A DNA stretch of 5,680 bases, from the NCBI GenBank assembly GCA_027311125.1, contig DAICZO010000308.1, positions 1-5,680 of the forward strand, read 5' to 3'. Below, piece after piece: positions 5,391 to 5,680 of the stretch. Below the pieces are notes generated by a model that made no database searches, was not told where the DNA came from, and saw only the letters and a program-made list of their open reading frames with translations. Made by a program: the position numbers and the translations under genes. Every line of letters begins with the position of its first letter. Position 1 is the first letter of the stretch. The stretch is from Acidobacteriaceae bacterium. Lineage in GTDB: Bacteria; Acidobacteriota; Terriglobia; Terriglobales; Acidobacteriaceae.

Positions 5391-5680
5391 TCAGGCCAAC
5401 GGAGTTTTCGCAGCAAGCGTGAGGAGCAGAGCAGAGAGGGCGCGGCCACGATGGCTGAGTTGGAGGCGGGTGGCGGGGTCGAGTTCGGCCATGGTGCGCT
5501 GGAGTTGGGGGAGATAGAAGAGAGGATCGTAGCCGAATACACTGGTGCCGCGAGGGGTGTCAATGATCTTGCCTTCGACGGTGCCATCGGCGGTGCCGAG
5601 GAGTTGGCCGTCGCGGGCGGCGGCGAGGACGCAGTGGTAGCGAGCGGTGCGGTTGGGGTCGGGGGTGGAGGCGAGGGCGT
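5391..5680 (-). CDS. rdgB: RdgB/HAM1 non-canonical purine NTP pyrophosphatase, C-terminal part
   Basis: 95 residues of the C-terminal half are read, ending at TGA 5391-5393; the start lies beyond base 5680. Seen, in family order: TARYHCVLAAARDG (11-24), EGKIIDTPRG (35-44), the hallmark FGYDPLFYLP (48-57), MAEL followed by a short helix (63-66), and LSHRGRALSALL (74-85), where SHRG contributes to base recognition. The enzyme hydrolyses ITP, dITP and XTP to monophosphates plus pyrophosphate and so keeps deaminated purines out of nucleic acids; it is cytoplasmic. The segment GTSVFGYDP has Ser-Val where E. coli has Gly-Gly, a mild variation. It points the same way as sdh, but a 161-bp gap with its own promoter suggests sdh is not dependent on it. 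No clear terminator follows; a TATCGATA palindrome (5351-5358) is the only symmetry nearby. Confidence 0.94.
   Translation of the reverse strand, partial: ALASTPDPNRTARYHCVLAAARDGQLLGTADGTVEGKIIDTPRGTSVFGYDPLFYLPQLQRTMAELDPATRLQLSHRGRALSALLLTLAAKTPLA

Noticed and set aside
1..5680. Search for a defence system, CRISPR array, insertion sequence or tRNA
   Set aside because: No regular spaced repeats, transposase, terminal inverted repeats or cloverleaf structures were seen; the genes are ordinary metabolism.

Overview
The window looks like a piece of a high-GC bacterial core chromosome, probably an acidobacterium of the Terriglobus/Granulicella/Edaphobacter type. That assignment is an inference from overall character: strongly C-ending codons, a Bacillus-like di-heme succinate dehydrogenase in the order sdhC-sdhA-sdhB, and the gene neighbourhood. 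No marker gene in the window proves the taxon. Almost all coding is on the minus strand, and the long plus-strand frames opposite these genes are antisense shadows.

Right to left, in the direction of transcription: the 3' end of an RdgB/HAM1-type non-canonical purine NTP pyrophosphatase (5391-5680) is followed by a 161-bp gap with a good sigma70-like promoter whose -35 box lies inside a palindrome. Then comes the sdh operon: sdhC (4393-5229, cytochrome b558-type membrane anchor), sdhA (2510-4279, flavoprotein) and sdhB (1634-2395, iron-sulfur subunit). Together these encode a type B succinate:menaquinone oxidoreductase (complex II). A 14-bp perfect hairpin just after sdhB probably ends the operon. 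Next is a separate small gene for a GlcG/HbpS-like (DUF336) protein (1060-1455). A bidirectional terminator separates it from a short convergent plus-strand gene of unknown function (792-992). At the left edge is the 5' two-thirds or so of an M19 membrane-dipeptidase-family zinc peptidase (1-650), transcribed leftwards and divergent from the small gene.

No mobile element, CRISPR array, tRNA or rRNA was seen, and most of the window is ordinary core metabolism. Four points stand out. First, SdhA has Asn (residue 42) where the histidine that covalently holds FAD is expected. Second, the two gaps inside the sdh operon are almost equal in length (113 and 114 bp) and carry the same hairpin-plus-AATCTGT repeat. 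Third, SdhC has a long Pro/Ala/Thr/Ser-rich C-terminal tail with relaxed codon use. Fourth, the sdh promoter carries an operator-like palindrome. Smaller signals are a phased TTGATCTTRTG repeat before the peptidase gene and a short upstream frame with a strong Shine-Dalgarno overlapping the small unknown gene.
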